Origin: Brevibacterium sp. UCMA 11754
GTDB taxonomy: Bacteria > Actinomycetota > Actinomycetes > Actinomycetales > Brevibacteriaceae
Reading direction: 5' to 3'
Length of the DNA stretch: 64,000 nucleotides
Assembly (NCBI RefSeq): GCF_021532275.1
Contig: NZ_JACBOT010000001.1
Coordinates: 62,001 to 126,000 of the forward strand
The notes under the pieces were generated by a model. The model was not told the origin of the DNA. It worked only from the letters and a program-made list of their open reading frames with translations, and searched no databases. The first letter of the stretch is position 1; every line of letters starts with the position of its first letter. A program made the translations under genes and the position numbers. Shown piece by piece: positions 25,913 through 34,829 of this stretch.

Positions 25913-27874
25913 ATGTCCTGCCATTCCACTCCCGCCGAGCCGTCCCCTCCGAGCACCCCCACCCCGTTCTCGCTGCCCACCGAGGATGAGATCGCGACCG
26001 TCACGACGGTGCTGCGCGAGGCCGGGCACTTCCCCGCCGAGGCGCGCATGGCCTACGTCGGACTGCTCGATCCCGTGCGCGGCCAGGCCCGCACCGCCGC
26101 CGAGGTGGACCGCCGTTTCCGTGCCTTCATCATCGACAAGACCGCTGGCACGGCCCGCGACATCATCGTGTCCGCAACGCATGCCCGGGTCGATTCCGTG
26201 ACCGAAGTGGACTCCACGAGCGAGGGTGAGTTCCCCGTCATGGAGGAGGAGTTCGGAATCGTCGAGGAGGTGCTTGCCGCAGACCCGAAGTGGCAGGAGA
26301 TCCTCGCCCGTCGCGGCCTGCCTGTCGAACAGGTGCGTGTGGCACCATTGTCCGCGGGCGTCTTCGAATACCCGGAGGAGAGTGGTCGGCGGATCCTGCG
26401 AGGCCTCGCCTTCCACCAACAGCATGAGACCGATTCCGCGTGGGCGCACCCGATCGACGGCCTCGTCGCCTATGTCGATGTCACGAACAAGTCAGTCGAT
26501 CAGATCCTCGACCTCGAGGATGTCCCGGTGCCTGCCGAGCACGGGAACTACACCGACCCCGAACTGACCGGTCCGATGCGCACCACGCAGAAGCCGATCG
26601 AAATCACCCAGCCCGAAGGCCCGAGCTTCACCCTGTCCGAGGGCAATCACATCGAGTGGGAGAAATGGTCACTCGATGTCGGCTTCGACATGCGTGAAGG
26701 TCTGATCCTCCACAACATCGCCTTCACCGACGGCGAGCGCACCCGTACGATCCTCGACCGTGCCGCCATCGCGGAAATGGTCGTACCCTACGGCGATCCC
26801 TCACCGGTGCGGTCCTGGCAGAACTATTTCGACACCGGCGAGTACCTCGTCGGGCAATGCGCGAACTCACTCGAACTGGGGTGTGACTGCCTCGGTGACA
26901 TCACCTACCTCTCCCCGTGGGTGGCGAACAACCTCGGCGAGCCGCGGCAGATCAAGAACGGCGTCTGCATGCACGAGGAAGATGCCTCGATCCTGGCCAA
27001 GCACTCGGACCTGTGGTCCGGTGTCGATTACACCAGACGCAACCGACGCTTCGTCGTCTCCTTCTTCACCACCGTCGGCAATTACGACTACGGCTTCTAC
27101 TGGTACCTCTACCTCGACGGCACCATCGAGTTCGAGGCCAAGGCCACGGGAGTCGTGTTCACCTCGGCACTGCCGGACGGATCGAGCGATTTCGCCTCGG
27201 AGATCGCGCCCGGGCTGGGTGCTCCGTTCCATCAGCATCTCTTCGGGGCGCGTCTCGACTTCGCCCTCGACGGCGGCAAGTGCCGAGTCGAAGAGGAAGA
27301 CGTGGTGCGCCTGCCGGTCTCCGAGACCAATCCGCGCGGCAACGCCTTCAGCCGCAAGCGCACGGTGCTGCGGTCCGAGCGTGAAGCTCAACGGGATGCT
27401 GATCAGTCGGTGGCCAGGACCTGGGTGGTGTCGAATCCGGAGTCGGTCAACCGCCTCGGCGAGCCTATCGGGTACAAACTTCATCCCACGGGACTGCCGA
27501 CTCTGCTGGCGGCCGAGGATTCCTCGGTTCACCGGCGGGCGACGTTTGCGTCGAAGGCGCTGTGGGTATCGCAGTATCACGAGGACGAACGCTATCCGAC
27601 CGGTGATTTCCCGAACCAGCATCCCGGTGATGCCGGACTGCCGGGCTGGACTGCTGCTGACCGCAACGTCGATGGCGAGGATATCGTGCTGTGGCACAGT
27701 TTCGGCCTCACGCACTTCCCCCGAGTCGAGGACTGGCCGATCATGCCCGTCGATACCGTCGGCTTCAAGCTGCGCCCGGAAGGGTTCTTCGACCGCTCCC
27801 CTGTCCTTGATGTTCCTGCGCCGGCCTCGGGTGGACACTGCGAAGGATCCGACGGCGGCTGCTGCGAGGGCTGA
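25913..27874 (+). CDS. Copper-containing primary-amine oxidase (TPQ cofactor)
   Basis: 653 residues, the usual bacterial length. Converts R-CH2-NH2 plus O2 to aldehyde, ammonia and H2O2. All key residues are present: Y391 in [10 protein letters not shown] is the topaquinone precursor, D307 in YFDTGEY the catalytic base, and H440/H442 ([12 protein letters not shown]) plus H601 ([12 protein letters not shown]) the copper ligands. Close to Arthrobacter phenethylamine/histamine oxidases in layout; no signal peptide. The last residues [14 protein letters not shown] are a His/Cys-rich tail that may bind metal and are worth noting. H2O2 formed may relate to the catalase at 52225, though that is far away. 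Confidence 0.93.
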   Translation: MSCHSTPAEPSPPSTPTPFSLPTEDEIATVTTVLREAGHFPAEARMAYVGLLDPVRGQARTAAEVDRRFRAFIIDKTAGTARDIIVSATHARVDSVTEVDSTSEGEFPVMEEEFGIVEEVLAADPKWQEILARRGLPVEQVRVAPLSAGVFEYPEESGRRILRGLAFHQQHETDSAWAHPIDGLVAYVDVTNKSVDQILDLEDVPVPAEHGNYTDPELTGPMRTTQKPIEITQPEGPSFTLSEGNHIEWEKWSLDVGFDMREGLILHNIAFTDGERTRTILDRAAIAEMVVPYGDPSPVRSWQNYFDTGEYLVGQCANSLELGCDCLGDITYLSPWVANNLGEPRQIKNGVCMHEEDASILAKHSDLWSGVDYTRRNRRFVVSFFTTVGNYDYGFYWYLYLDGTIEFEAKATGVVFTSALPDGSSDFASEIAPGLGAPFHQHLFGARLDFALDGGKCRVEEEDVVRLPVSETNPRGNAFSRKRTVLRSEREAQRDADQSVARTWVVSNPESVNRLGEPIGYKLHPTGLPTLLAAEDSSVHRRATFASKALWVSQYHEDERYPTGDFPNQHPGDAGLPGWTAADRNVDGEDIVLWHSFGLTHFPRVEDWPIMPVDTVGFKLRPEGFFDRSPVLDVPAPASGGHCEGSDGGCCEG

Positions 27875-27897
27875 GGCTCTTACTCAGGACTCCGGCT

Positions 27898-28302
27898 TCA
27901 GAGGTGCGCTTCCCGCAGAGAGCGCAGTCGGTCCTCAAGACCGTCGGGGCCCTCGGCAGCGAATGCGGGAGCATTCCCGGCGGTGCTCGGGTCGATCGTC
28001 GCGCCGAGTCGGCCGAGCTCGACGAGGACTGGAATGACTTCGAGTCCGCGCTCGGTCAGCGAGTACCGACCCTGCTTGCCGCGGCCGACCTCCGATTTGC
28101 GGAGGAATCCGGCCGCAGTCAGGTCGGCCAGCCTGCGAGACAGGACAGGCGCGCTGATACCCTCATCGCTTCGGGCGAGCAGTTCACGAAACGAACGTCG
28201 ATCGCGCATCGCGATATCGCGCAGAATCAGCAGGCTCCATTGGTCGCCGAGCATCTCCAGCGCACGGTTGATCGGGCATTTCGACCGTGGGGTGGTGATC
28301 AT
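27898..28302 (-). CDS. HxlR-family transcriptional regulator
   Basis: 134 residues with the family pattern KCPINRALEMLGDQWSLLIL, including the redox- or electrophile-sensing Cys at position 9, then the winged helix (RRSFRELLARSDEGISAPVLSRRLADL). Regulators of this type often respond to quinones, aldehydes or thiol stress. Divergent from a quinone-oxidoreductase-like gene at 28396, which fits that role. Start ATG 28302 with GGAG upstream. Confidence 0.87.
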   Translation of the reverse strand: MITTPRSKCPINRALEMLGDQWSLLILRDIAMRDRRSFRELLARSDEGISAPVLSRRLADLTAAGFLRKSEVGRGKQGRYSLTERGLEVIPVLVELGRLGATIDPSTAGNAPAFAAEGPDGLEDRLRSLREAHL

Positions 28303-28327
28303 GCGAGCTCCGAAGTGATTGCAAAGT

Positions 28328-28370
28328 GTTACTGGATAGCTCTAGGGTACTACTGGTAACAGAATGTAAC
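28328..28370. promoter_or_regulatory. Candidate HxlR operator cluster
   Basis: In the 93-bp divergent gap, GTTAC (28328-28332) is followed by two direct GTAAC copies (28356-28360 and 28366-28370) ten bases apart, on the same helix face. HxlR proteins typically bind repeated short half-sites near the start. Confidence 0.45.
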
Positions 28371-28395
28371 TACCTATGCTTGCCAGGAGCTCACA

Positions 28396-29421
28396 ATGAA
28401 GGCGTTCGTCCTCGAGAAGTACGGATCCCCACTGCGGCAGACCGAGATGCCCGTTCCGAGCCCCGCACCCCATGAGGTGCTTGTGCGCATGGTTGCGTCC
28501 GGCATCAACCATGCCGATGAGCGGCTCAGGGTCGGCGAGTTTAAAGCCCTCTTCCCTGTCAGCTTTCCCAAGGTCATGGGCGGCGAATTCGCTGGAGTCG
28601 TCGTCAAGGTCGGTGCCGCAGTCACCGATTTCACCATAGGCGAGACCGTGTACGGATATGTGGGCTTGTCGGCCGCCGGGACCCTTTCGGAGTTCGTCCC
28701 CGTCGATGCTCGGGCCGTAGCACGTGCGCCGGAATCGCTGAGCCTGGTTGAGGTCGCGGGCCTTCCCGTCGCAGCACTCACTGCATGGCAGGCCCTGGTG
28801 GACATGGGGCACACGGCAGAGGGCCATACGGTTCTCGTGCACGGCGGCACCGGAGGTGTCGGCTCTGTTGCGATCCAGCTCGCCAAGCATCTGGGGGCTA
28901 CCGTCGCCACCACTGTCTCGACGAAGAACATCGATGCCGCTCGAGAACTCGGCGCAGACATCGTCATCGACTACACACGCGACGACCTTGTGCAACGCCT
29001 CGACAGCACTCCGGTCGACCTCGTCCTCGACACTCAGGGCGGGACCACACTTCTGACTTCGCTTGAGGTGCTGCGCTCCGGCGGCACAGTCATCGGAGTC
29101 ACGGGACCGCCAGAACCGATGTTCGCCCGCCGCATCGGAGTCAATCCGGTGGTCCGGCTGGCCATTCGAGCCATGAGTGCACGTGTGCGCCGCAGGGCGC
29201 GCGCCCTCGGCGTCACCTACCGATTCCTGTTGATCGCTCCCGACGGCGCCGCCATGCAGAAAGTGGCGGAACTCGTCGACGATCGGATCCTTCGCCCGAT
29301 CATCGATCGTGCACGGGCTTTCGACGAGACCCACGAGGCGCTGGACGATGTGCTCGCCGGTGGCACACGCGGCAAGATCGTGGTCACCACCGATCCGAAA
29401 TCGGTGACCGCTCGTGGATGA
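28396..29421 (+). CDS. Zinc-independent MDR oxidoreductase (NADPH:quinone reductase-like)
   Basis: 341 residues. Medium-chain reductase: GroES-like domain (1-120) with MGGEFAGVVVKVG, then the nucleotide-binding fold with VLVHGGTGGVGSVAIQLAK. The zinc-binding Cys pattern of alcohol dehydrogenases is absent, so it belongs with quinone/enone reductases. CAGGAG precedes the ATG. The stop overlaps the GTG start of the hydrolase gene by 8 bp, so the three genes to 31485 are one operon. Confidence 0.85.
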   Translation: MKAFVLEKYGSPLRQTEMPVPSPAPHEVLVRMVASGINHADERLRVGEFKALFPVSFPKVMGGEFAGVVVKVGAAVTDFTIGETVYGYVGLSAAGTLSEFVPVDARAVARAPESLSLVEVAGLPVAALTAWQALVDMGHTAEGHTVLVHGGTGGVGSVAIQLAKHLGATVATTVSTKNIDAARELGADIVIDYTRDDLVQRLDSTPVDLVLDTQGGTTLLTSLEVLRSGGTVIGVTGPPEPMFARRIGVNPVVRLAIRAMSARVRRRARALGVTYRFLLIAPDGAAMQKVAELVDDRILRPIIDRARAFDETHEALDDVLAGGTRGKIVVTTDPKSVTARG

Positions 29422-30286
29422 GAAGTTCGCTCTGCAGCGCCCGACCACCTGGGCCTCGACGCCCAATCGCCGCATCGTCGCCGGTCAGCATATGTTCGTC
29501 TATCGTGATCTGGGCCCGGATCGGGGCGTCCCGCTGGTCCTCCTCACTCACCTCGGCGCCACACTCGATGAGTGGGATCCGAGGTTCGTCGATGCAATGG
29601 CCACCGACCGGCGAGTCATCGCCGTCGACTTGCCCGGTGTGGGCGGTTCTACAGGCCAGGTCCCGGGCACCGTCGCAGAGATGGCGGATTCCGTCGAAGG
29701 ATTCGTGACCACCCTCGGACTGACCCAGTTCGACCTGCTCGGTTTCTCACTTGGTGGATTCATCGCACAGCAGGTGGCGCTGGAGGCCCCGGGGCTCGTG
29801 CGACGGCTGGTGCTTGCCGGCACCGGCCCTGCCGGCGGGGCCGGAATCGACCATCCGACCGGCGGCACCTATATCTACTGGGACATGGTTCGGGCCTCAC
29901 TGGCCCGCACCGATGCGAAGGAGTTTCTCTTCTTCCCTCGCACTCGCGCAGGAAAAGCGGCGGCGCGGGCCTATCTTGCTCGTCTGCGTGAGCGGGTCAT
30001 GGACCGAGATGAGCCCATCTCGCTCTCGTCCTTTCACCGTCAGATCTCGGTCATCGGAGCCTGGGGACGGGCAGCTCCCCAGGATCTGTCCCGCATCAGT
30101 GCCCCAACACTCATCGCCAATGGCGACCACGACCGGATGGTGCCCACCGCTCTATCGCGCGATATGCATGCGCGCATCCCCGGCAGTGCGCTCATCATCT
30201 ACCCCGACTCCGGGCACGGCGGAGTGTTCCAACACGGAGACGAGTTCACCGCCGCGGTCCGCTCCCACCTCGGCGCCGACGACTGA
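29414..30286 (+). CDS. Alpha/beta-hydrolase fold protein
   Basis: 290 residues from GTG 29414, inside the end of the reductase gene. Catalytic triad is visible: nucleophile Ser in LLGFSLGGFIAQQ, Asp in ANGDHDRMVP and His in PDSGHGG. The oxyanion segment (VLLTHLGATLDEWDP) is slightly unusual, as relatives usually have HGxG. Could be an esterase, lactonase or C-C hydrolase; context suggests it works on a product of the neighbouring reductase. Confidence 0.85.
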   Translation: MDEKFALQRPTTWASTPNRRIVAGQHMFVYRDLGPDRGVPLVLLTHLGATLDEWDPRFVDAMATDRRVIAVDLPGVGGSTGQVPGTVAEMADSVEGFVTTLGLTQFDLLGFSLGGFIAQQVALEAPGLVRRLVLAGTGPAGGAGIDHPTGGTYIYWDMVRASLARTDAKEFLFFPRTRAGKAAARAYLARLRERVMDRDEPISLSSFHRQISVIGAWGRAAPQDLSRISAPTLIANGDHDRMVPTALSRDMHARIPGSALIIYPDSGHGGVFQHGDEFTAAVRSHLGADD

Positions 30287-31485
30287 TGCCCGCGCTGCGC
30301 AGGCTGGGCAGGACGGGCGCCTTCTGGGCCTCGGCATCGGTGCTTGCGCTAGTGCTGTGGTCGAGCGGGGCGCCGAGCGTGCTCTATCCGATCTACGCCC
30401 AGAAGTGGGATCTGAGTCCGGCCGTCATCACATTGGTGTTCGCCGCCTATCAGCTTGCGCTGATCGTTGTCCTCCCACTCTTCGGCAATCTCTCGGATCA
30501 GTTCGGGCGTCGCCTGGTGATGATCTGGGGCGTGGCCCTGATCGCAGCCTCGGCAATCACTTTCGCCATCGCCCCGAACGTCACGTTCCTCTTCGTCGGA
30601 CGTGTGCTCCAGGGAGCCGGTTCCGGGCTGGCGATGGGTGCCGCGACGGCGTCCCTGGTCGAGAACAATACGACGGGCAATGCCCGATTCGCCAGTTCTC
30701 TGGCGACCGTGTCGACGGCAGCCGGGCTCACCCTGGCGCTTGTGTTCAGCGGAGTGTTCGCCCGTTTCATCCCCATGCCCCTGTTCTGGAGTTACATCCT
30801 CCTCCTGGGACTGACCATCACTGCCGGGATCGCGCTTGCTCTGACCCCGCACGATCACCCCTCACAAACACGCCGCTGGCGGCCCCAACCTCTGCGCCTC
30901 GCTCCGGGACTGCGTCTGAGCTTCTCGATCGCGACCTTGTCGGTTTCGCTGGCCTACTGTGTGGGTGCGATCTTCCTCTCGCTCGGAGCACACATGATCG
31001 GCCAGTTCACCCACACGACCAACGCGGCAACGGTGGGTGTGCTGTTGGGATGCTCCTCGGCGGCGATCGGTGCCACCGGCCTGCTGCTCGCACGTATCCG
31101 CCCACTCGTCTCGGTACTGGTGGGGACGCTGCTGACCCTCGTCAGCCTTGCGCTCATGGCCGCAGCGGCGACTTTCGGGACGATCGGACTGTTCCTGGCC
31201 TGGTGCCTCGTCGGCGGGGTCGCCTACTCGTTCGCGTTCACCGGCGGGCTGGGCGTGATCAACCAGGCGACCACTGTCCATCACCGAGGCACGACCCTAT
31301 CCCTGCTCTATCTCATCGCCTATGTTCTCCAGGCTGCCACGGCCATCGGCATGGGCGCTCTTGCCACCGCCGGCACTCTGGGGGCAGCGATCAGCGTCGC
31401 CTCTGCCGTGATAGCCGGTCTGTGCCTGGTGTCGCTGGTGCTCATCATTCTCGGTGCGCGAACACGGCGCTCAGCGGCACGTTGA
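30286..31485 (+). CDS. MFS drug/metabolite efflux transporter
   Basis: 399 residues, about 12 transmembrane helices, with the motif A stretch GNLSDQFGRRLVMIWGV after helix 2 and RVLQGAGSGLAMG at motif B/C. The ATG overlaps the hydrolase stop (TGATG), showing translational coupling. Third gene of the HxlR-controlled operon; efflux of a toxic electrophile or uptake of the substrate are both possible. Confidence 0.85.
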   Translation: MPALRRLGRTGAFWASASVLALVLWSSGAPSVLYPIYAQKWDLSPAVITLVFAAYQLALIVVLPLFGNLSDQFGRRLVMIWGVALIAASAITFAIAPNVTFLFVGRVLQGAGSGLAMGAATASLVENNTTGNARFASSLATVSTAAGLTLALVFSGVFARFIPMPLFWSYILLLGLTITAGIALALTPHDHPSQTRRWRPQPLRLAPGLRLSFSIATLSVSLAYCVGAIFLSLGAHMIGQFTHTTNAATVGVLLGCSSAAIGATGLLLARIRPLVSVLVGTLLTLVSLALMAAAATFGTIGLFLAWCLVGGVAYSFAFTGGLGVINQATTVHHRGTTLSLLYLIAYVLQAATAIGMGALATAGTLGAAISVASAVIAGLCLVSLVLIILGARTRRSAAR

Positions 31486-31828
31486 TCGGGTGCCTCACCG
31501 AGGTGGGCGAAATGAACTCAGGTCTGCCTGAGCTTCAGAGCTGGCGGAAGAAGTCGTCCGTGGTCTCATCGGTCATCGATTCGGGAAATACGACGTCCAT
31601 GCGTGCAACGAACAGCATTCGTGCTTCCTGTGTTTCTTGAAAGAGCCTTCGAACTGTCACCTTAGGCCCTTTCTCCGATCGGGCCGAATTTCAGCGGGAC
31701 GCTCCTCTGGCTGGACGTGGCAGCTCGAATTGACCCTCCGCGCACAGGTAGCGGCACAGCTTGCCCGTGCGTGCAGAGTCGGCGACCGCCCCCTGTACCG
31801 CAGTGAACCAGATCACTAGTCTGGCGGC
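31486..31828. other. 343-bp region without an intact gene
   Basis: Between the MFS gene and the GMC gene. It holds the minus-strand remnant of a muconolactone-isomerase-like gene (31535-31618, with AGGAAG upstream) and, at its right end, the promoter of the GMC gene: TAGTCT (31817-31822) six bases before ATG 31829, overlapped by a 5-bp dyad CCAGA-N7-TCTGG (31808-31824). I see nothing else in it. Confidence 0.6.
31535..31618 (-). pseudogene. Truncated muconolactone delta-isomerase-like gene (27 codons)
   Basis: ATG at 31618 with AGGAAG seven to eight bases upstream opens MLFVARMDVVFPESMTDETT, which matches the N-terminal strand and turn of muconolactone isomerase (about 90-100 residues; the MLFxVRMDV opening is characteristic). 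A TGA stops it after 27 codons, and the downstream sequence in any frame does not resume the family pattern I would expect (RxGxWxHLWR). It is either a decayed gene or a chance similarity to a very short stretch. Confidence 0.5.
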
Positions 31829-33460
31829 ATGAATGCCACCACCGCGGACAGCGCAGTCAGCCCAACAGGTTCGATCACCGCGCACAGTGAGACCTTCCCG
31901 ACCGAACTGCCCACCGAGCACTTCGACTATGTGGTCGTCGGTGCCGGATCCTCCGGGTGCGTCATCGCCCGCAGGCTCATCGACGCCGGTAAGAAGGTCT
32001 GCCTCATCGAGGCCGGAGGGGACGAGACTAACCCGAACATCGACCACCTCAACACCCTAGGCCTGCTCTGGCATTCGGCTCAGGATTGGGACTACTACAC
32101 GACCCCGCAGCCGGGCGCGATGAATCGCAAGATCCACCTGCCGCGCGGCAAGGTCCTCGGCGGTTCCAACGCCCTCAACGCCGTGATCTGGGTCCGCGGC
32201 GATGCCTGGGACTACGAGCAGTGGGTCGAATCGGGCTGCCCCGGCTGGTCCTGGGACGAGGTCCTGCCGGTGTTCAAAGCCATCGAGACCTACGACGGTG
32301 AGATCACAGAGACACGCGGCACCGATGGCCCGATGGATGTGCGCATCGACTACGAACGCAACCCGATCCAGGAGGACATGGTCGCATCGGGTGAGCAGAC
32401 TGGCCTCGACTACAACCCGGACTACAACTCAGGCAGCGTCGAAGGCATCTCCCGGATCCAACTCAACGTCCGCGACGGAAAGCGATTGAATACGTGGCGG
32501 GCCTACCTCAAGCCCCGCCTCGGCGATGGGAATCTCACGATACTCACGTCGACACATGCTCGTCGTCTCCTCACCGAGGACACGCAGATCACCGGCGTCG
32601 AGGTCGACTTCCGCGGACGGGTGGGGACGCTGAACGCAGACGAAGTCATCCTCACTTCGGGGGCGCTGGCCTCACCGGAACTGCTCATGCGCTCGGGAAT
32701 CGGTCCCGCCGATGAGCTGCGCGAGGTCGGGGTCGAGCCGATCCACGACCTGCCGGGTGTGGGTAAGAACCTCCAGGATCACTGGCTCTCCCCGGTCATT
32801 TTCACCACCGGCTCCGAGCCCGTGCCGATGGGTGAGGTCGCCCCCGCAGAGGTGCATCTGTTCTGGAAGTCCGACCCGGACCTTCCGGTGCCCGACACCC
32901 AACCGCTGTTCTTCTCCGTGCCGATGTACGCCCAGGACTCCGCGCCGAACGTGCAGACGGGACCGGACAACGGCTTCACCATGCAGGGCGGGCTCGTCCG
33001 GCCGAAGAGCCATGGTGAGGTCACGCTCAGTGGGCCGAACCCGCAGGACCCGGCGCTGGTCAACCCGAATGTGCTGTCCGAACAGGCCGATGTCGACGCC
33101 CTCGTGGCCTCGGTGAAGCAGTGCCGGGAGATAGGACGCGCCGAGGCCCTGGCACATTGGCAGCCCACCGAGATCTTCCCCGGCCCCGAGGTGACCGATG
33201 AGGATCTCGAGGACTACGTTCGCGGATCTGTCGTGACCTACCACCACCAGGTCGGCACCTGCCGGATGGGACAAGATGAGACGTCCGTCGTCGACCCGCA
33301 GTCGTTCAAGGTCCACGGACTCGAGGGACTGCGCATCGCCGATGCCTCGATCATGCCGCAGGTGCCCACCGGCAACACCAACGCCCCGACGATCATGATC
33401 GCCGAACGCGCGGCGGCCGTCCTCGTCGGCTCCTCCGTCGAGGGGATCACCGCCCCCTGA
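31829..33460 (+). CDS. GMC-family FAD oxidoreductase (choline dehydrogenase-like)
   Basis: 543 residues. FAD Rossmann motif VVGAGSSG at 37-43, GGDETNPN, the GMC signature 1 region LPRGKVLGGSNALNAVIWVRG, signature 2 TSGALASPELLMRSGIGP, and the active-site H472/H473 (VTYHHQVGTCRMG) with N516 (PTGNTNAP). Oxidises a primary alcohol; choline or another small polar alcohol is the usual substrate but no betaine aldehyde dehydrogenase is adjacent. Probably leaderless: TAGTCT lies six bases before the ATG. Confidence 0.87.
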   Translation: MNATTADSAVSPTGSITAHSETFPTELPTEHFDYVVVGAGSSGCVIARRLIDAGKKVCLIEAGGDETNPNIDHLNTLGLLWHSAQDWDYYTTPQPGAMNRKIHLPRGKVLGGSNALNAVIWVRGDAWDYEQWVESGCPGWSWDEVLPVFKAIETYDGEITETRGTDGPMDVRIDYERNPIQEDMVASGEQTGLDYNPDYNSGSVEGISRIQLNVRDGKRLNTWRAYLKPRLGDGNLTILTSTHARRLLTEDTQITGVEVDFRGRVGTLNADEVILTSGALASPELLMRSGIGPADELREVGVEPIHDLPGVGKNLQDHWLSPVIFTTGSEPVPMGEVAPAEVHLFWKSDPDLPVPDTQPLFFSVPMYAQDSAPNVQTGPDNGFTMQGGLVRPKSHGEVTLSGPNPQDPALVNPNVLSEQADVDALVASVKQCREIGRAEALAHWQPTEIFPGPEVTDEDLEDYVRGSVVTYHHQVGTCRMGQDETSVVDPQSFKVHGLEGLRIADASIMPQVPTGNTNAPTIMIAERAAAVLVGSSVEGITAP

Positions 33461-33464
33461 CCCA

Positions 33465-33536
33465 CCCAACTGCTACCTGACGGCGGCCCAGCAACCTCGC
33501 GCTAAGTTGCTGGGCCGCCGTCAGGTAGCAGTTGGG
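33465..33536. repeat. Perfect 31-bp inverted repeat with 10-base loop (giant hairpin)
   Basis: Arms 33465-33495 and 33506-33536 are exact reverse complements; loop CTCGCGCTAA. The arm begins CCCAACTGCTACC and ends GGCCCAGCAAC. It begins four bases after the GMC stop and lies before the ThrE-like promoter. No T-run follows, so it is not a standard intrinsic terminator, though the stem would be very stable in RNA. Only one copy in this window; the form suggests a dispersed REP/MITE-like element. Confidence 0.9.
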
Positions 33537-33587
33537 GGCTGGTAGTCTTCGATTCCGTCGGCTGAACTGCGATCGAGAGGGGCACGC

Positions 33588-34823
33588 GTGTCCGAGGCGA
33601 GCGATTCGACGCAGGACTCCCAGGAGCTGCTGGTCACCATCGGGGCGGGGCTGCTCGCGGGCGGAATCTCCTCGGTCGACGTCGAGGATGCTTTGACCGG
33701 CCTTGCCCGCACGCTGGGCATCAGCAAGTTTCGCATCGCGGCCCTCCCCCGTGGACTGTTCCTCACATCCGCTTCCGGGGATTCGACGAAGTTCGAACGC
33801 ATCGGTCCCGACCTGCGCTTCGATCAGACGGCAAAGCTCCTCGACATCGTCGACGCACTTCGTGCACGGCGACTCTCGGTCGAGGCCGCGGGACGGATGA
33901 TCGAAATCGAGGTCCACGCGAGGCCGCCGCGGTGGCCCGTTTGGCTCTCCCGCCTCGGCGCCGTCCCCATCGGAGTCGGACTGTGTCTGCTGCTCGAGCC
34001 CGGTCTGATCAATCTGGCGTTCGCGGCCTTCGGCTCGCTCATCGTCGCAGGCATCCTGGCAGTCAACGGTCGCTGGCCCAACCTCAGCCCGCTGCTGCCG
34101 GTGAGCTCGGCGTTCATCGTCTCCGTCATCGTGCTCATCGGCTACAGACTCGACTGGCTTGAGAGTCCCCTGCGCACGATCGTCGCGACCCTCGCGCTGC
34201 TGCTTCCTGGCAGCGCCGTGGTCACCGGGCTGACCGAAATCTCGGCCGGAGCACTCTCTGCCGGCAGTTCACGGCTCGTCTCGGCCACGGTGCAGCTGGC
34301 GATGTTCATCGCCGGGGTCGCCGGCGCCGCCGCGATCACCGGAACCGGGGCCGAAGCACTGCGGAACACTCAGCTCACCGATTCGGCCTGGCAGCTCTCC
34401 GCTCTCGGTGTCCTCTCCGCCACCATCGGGCTGATGATCTACCTGTATACCCCGCTCGAGCACACGCTGCCGATCGTTCTCACGATCGCGGTCGCCGCGC
34501 TGGCACAGCTGGGCATCGGGGCCGAGCTCGGTGCCGCCGTGGGCGGTCTTGCCGGAGCACTGACCGCCTCATTGGTCGCCGTCATCCTCTCCCGCCTGCC
34601 CCGCGGGCCGATCTGGCGAATCAGCTACGTTCCCGCATTCCTCATCGTCGCACCCGGCTCGTTCGGCCTGCTCAACGCCTCGCAGCTCGAGTTCGGCGAT
34701 GGCAGCAGTGTTGAGGGCGGCCTGCTGGCGGCCGGGGCAACATTCTTCTCGATCGCCATCGGCACGGTCATCGGCGCGGCCATCGCTCACGCCGTCGAAC
34801 CCAAGGACGAGATCGTCGCCTGA
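33588..34823 (+). CDS. ThrE-like threonine/serine exporter family membrane protein
   Basis: 411 residues: a soluble N-terminal domain (ELLVTIGAGLLAGGISSVDVEDALT, about 1-120, the ThrE/DUF1212 domain) then about ten hydrophobic helices in two blocks, ending NASQLEFGDGSSVEGGLLAAG. This is the single-chain form of the ThrE family of amino-acid exporters. GTG start at 33588 with GAGAGGGG upstream; a TAGTCT box at 33542-33547 suits an ordinary leadered promoter. Substrate in this organism is not known. Confidence 0.82.
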   Translation: MSEASDSTQDSQELLVTIGAGLLAGGISSVDVEDALTGLARTLGISKFRIAALPRGLFLTSASGDSTKFERIGPDLRFDQTAKLLDIVDALRARRLSVEAAGRMIEIEVHARPPRWPVWLSRLGAVPIGVGLCLLLEPGLINLAFAAFGSLIVAGILAVNGRWPNLSPLLPVSSAFIVSVIVLIGYRLDWLESPLRTIVATLALLLPGSAVVTGLTEISAGALSAGSSRLVSATVQLAMFIAGVAGAAAITGTGAEALRNTQLTDSAWQLSALGVLSATIGLMIYLYTPLEHTLPIVLTIAVAALAQLGIGAELGAAVGGLAGALTASLVAVILSRLPRGPIWRISYVPAFLIVAPGSFGLLNASQLEFGDGSSVEGGLLAAGATFFSIAIGTVIGAAIAHAVEPKDEIVA

Positions 34824-34829
34824 GGCCCA

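Noticed and set aside
26760..28037. A 425-residue frame inside the amine oxidase gene
   Set aside because: Same-strand shadow frame of the amine oxidase, whose catalytic residues are all in the other frame.
29751..31640. A 629-residue plus-strand frame running through the hydrolase and MFS genes
   Set aside because: It is out of frame with two conserved genes and rich in Arg/Pro/Ser, typical of a shifted reading of high-GC sequence.
33465..33536. CRISPR repeat or phage attachment site
   Set aside because: Only one copy, no spacers, no integrase, tRNA or cas gene nearby.
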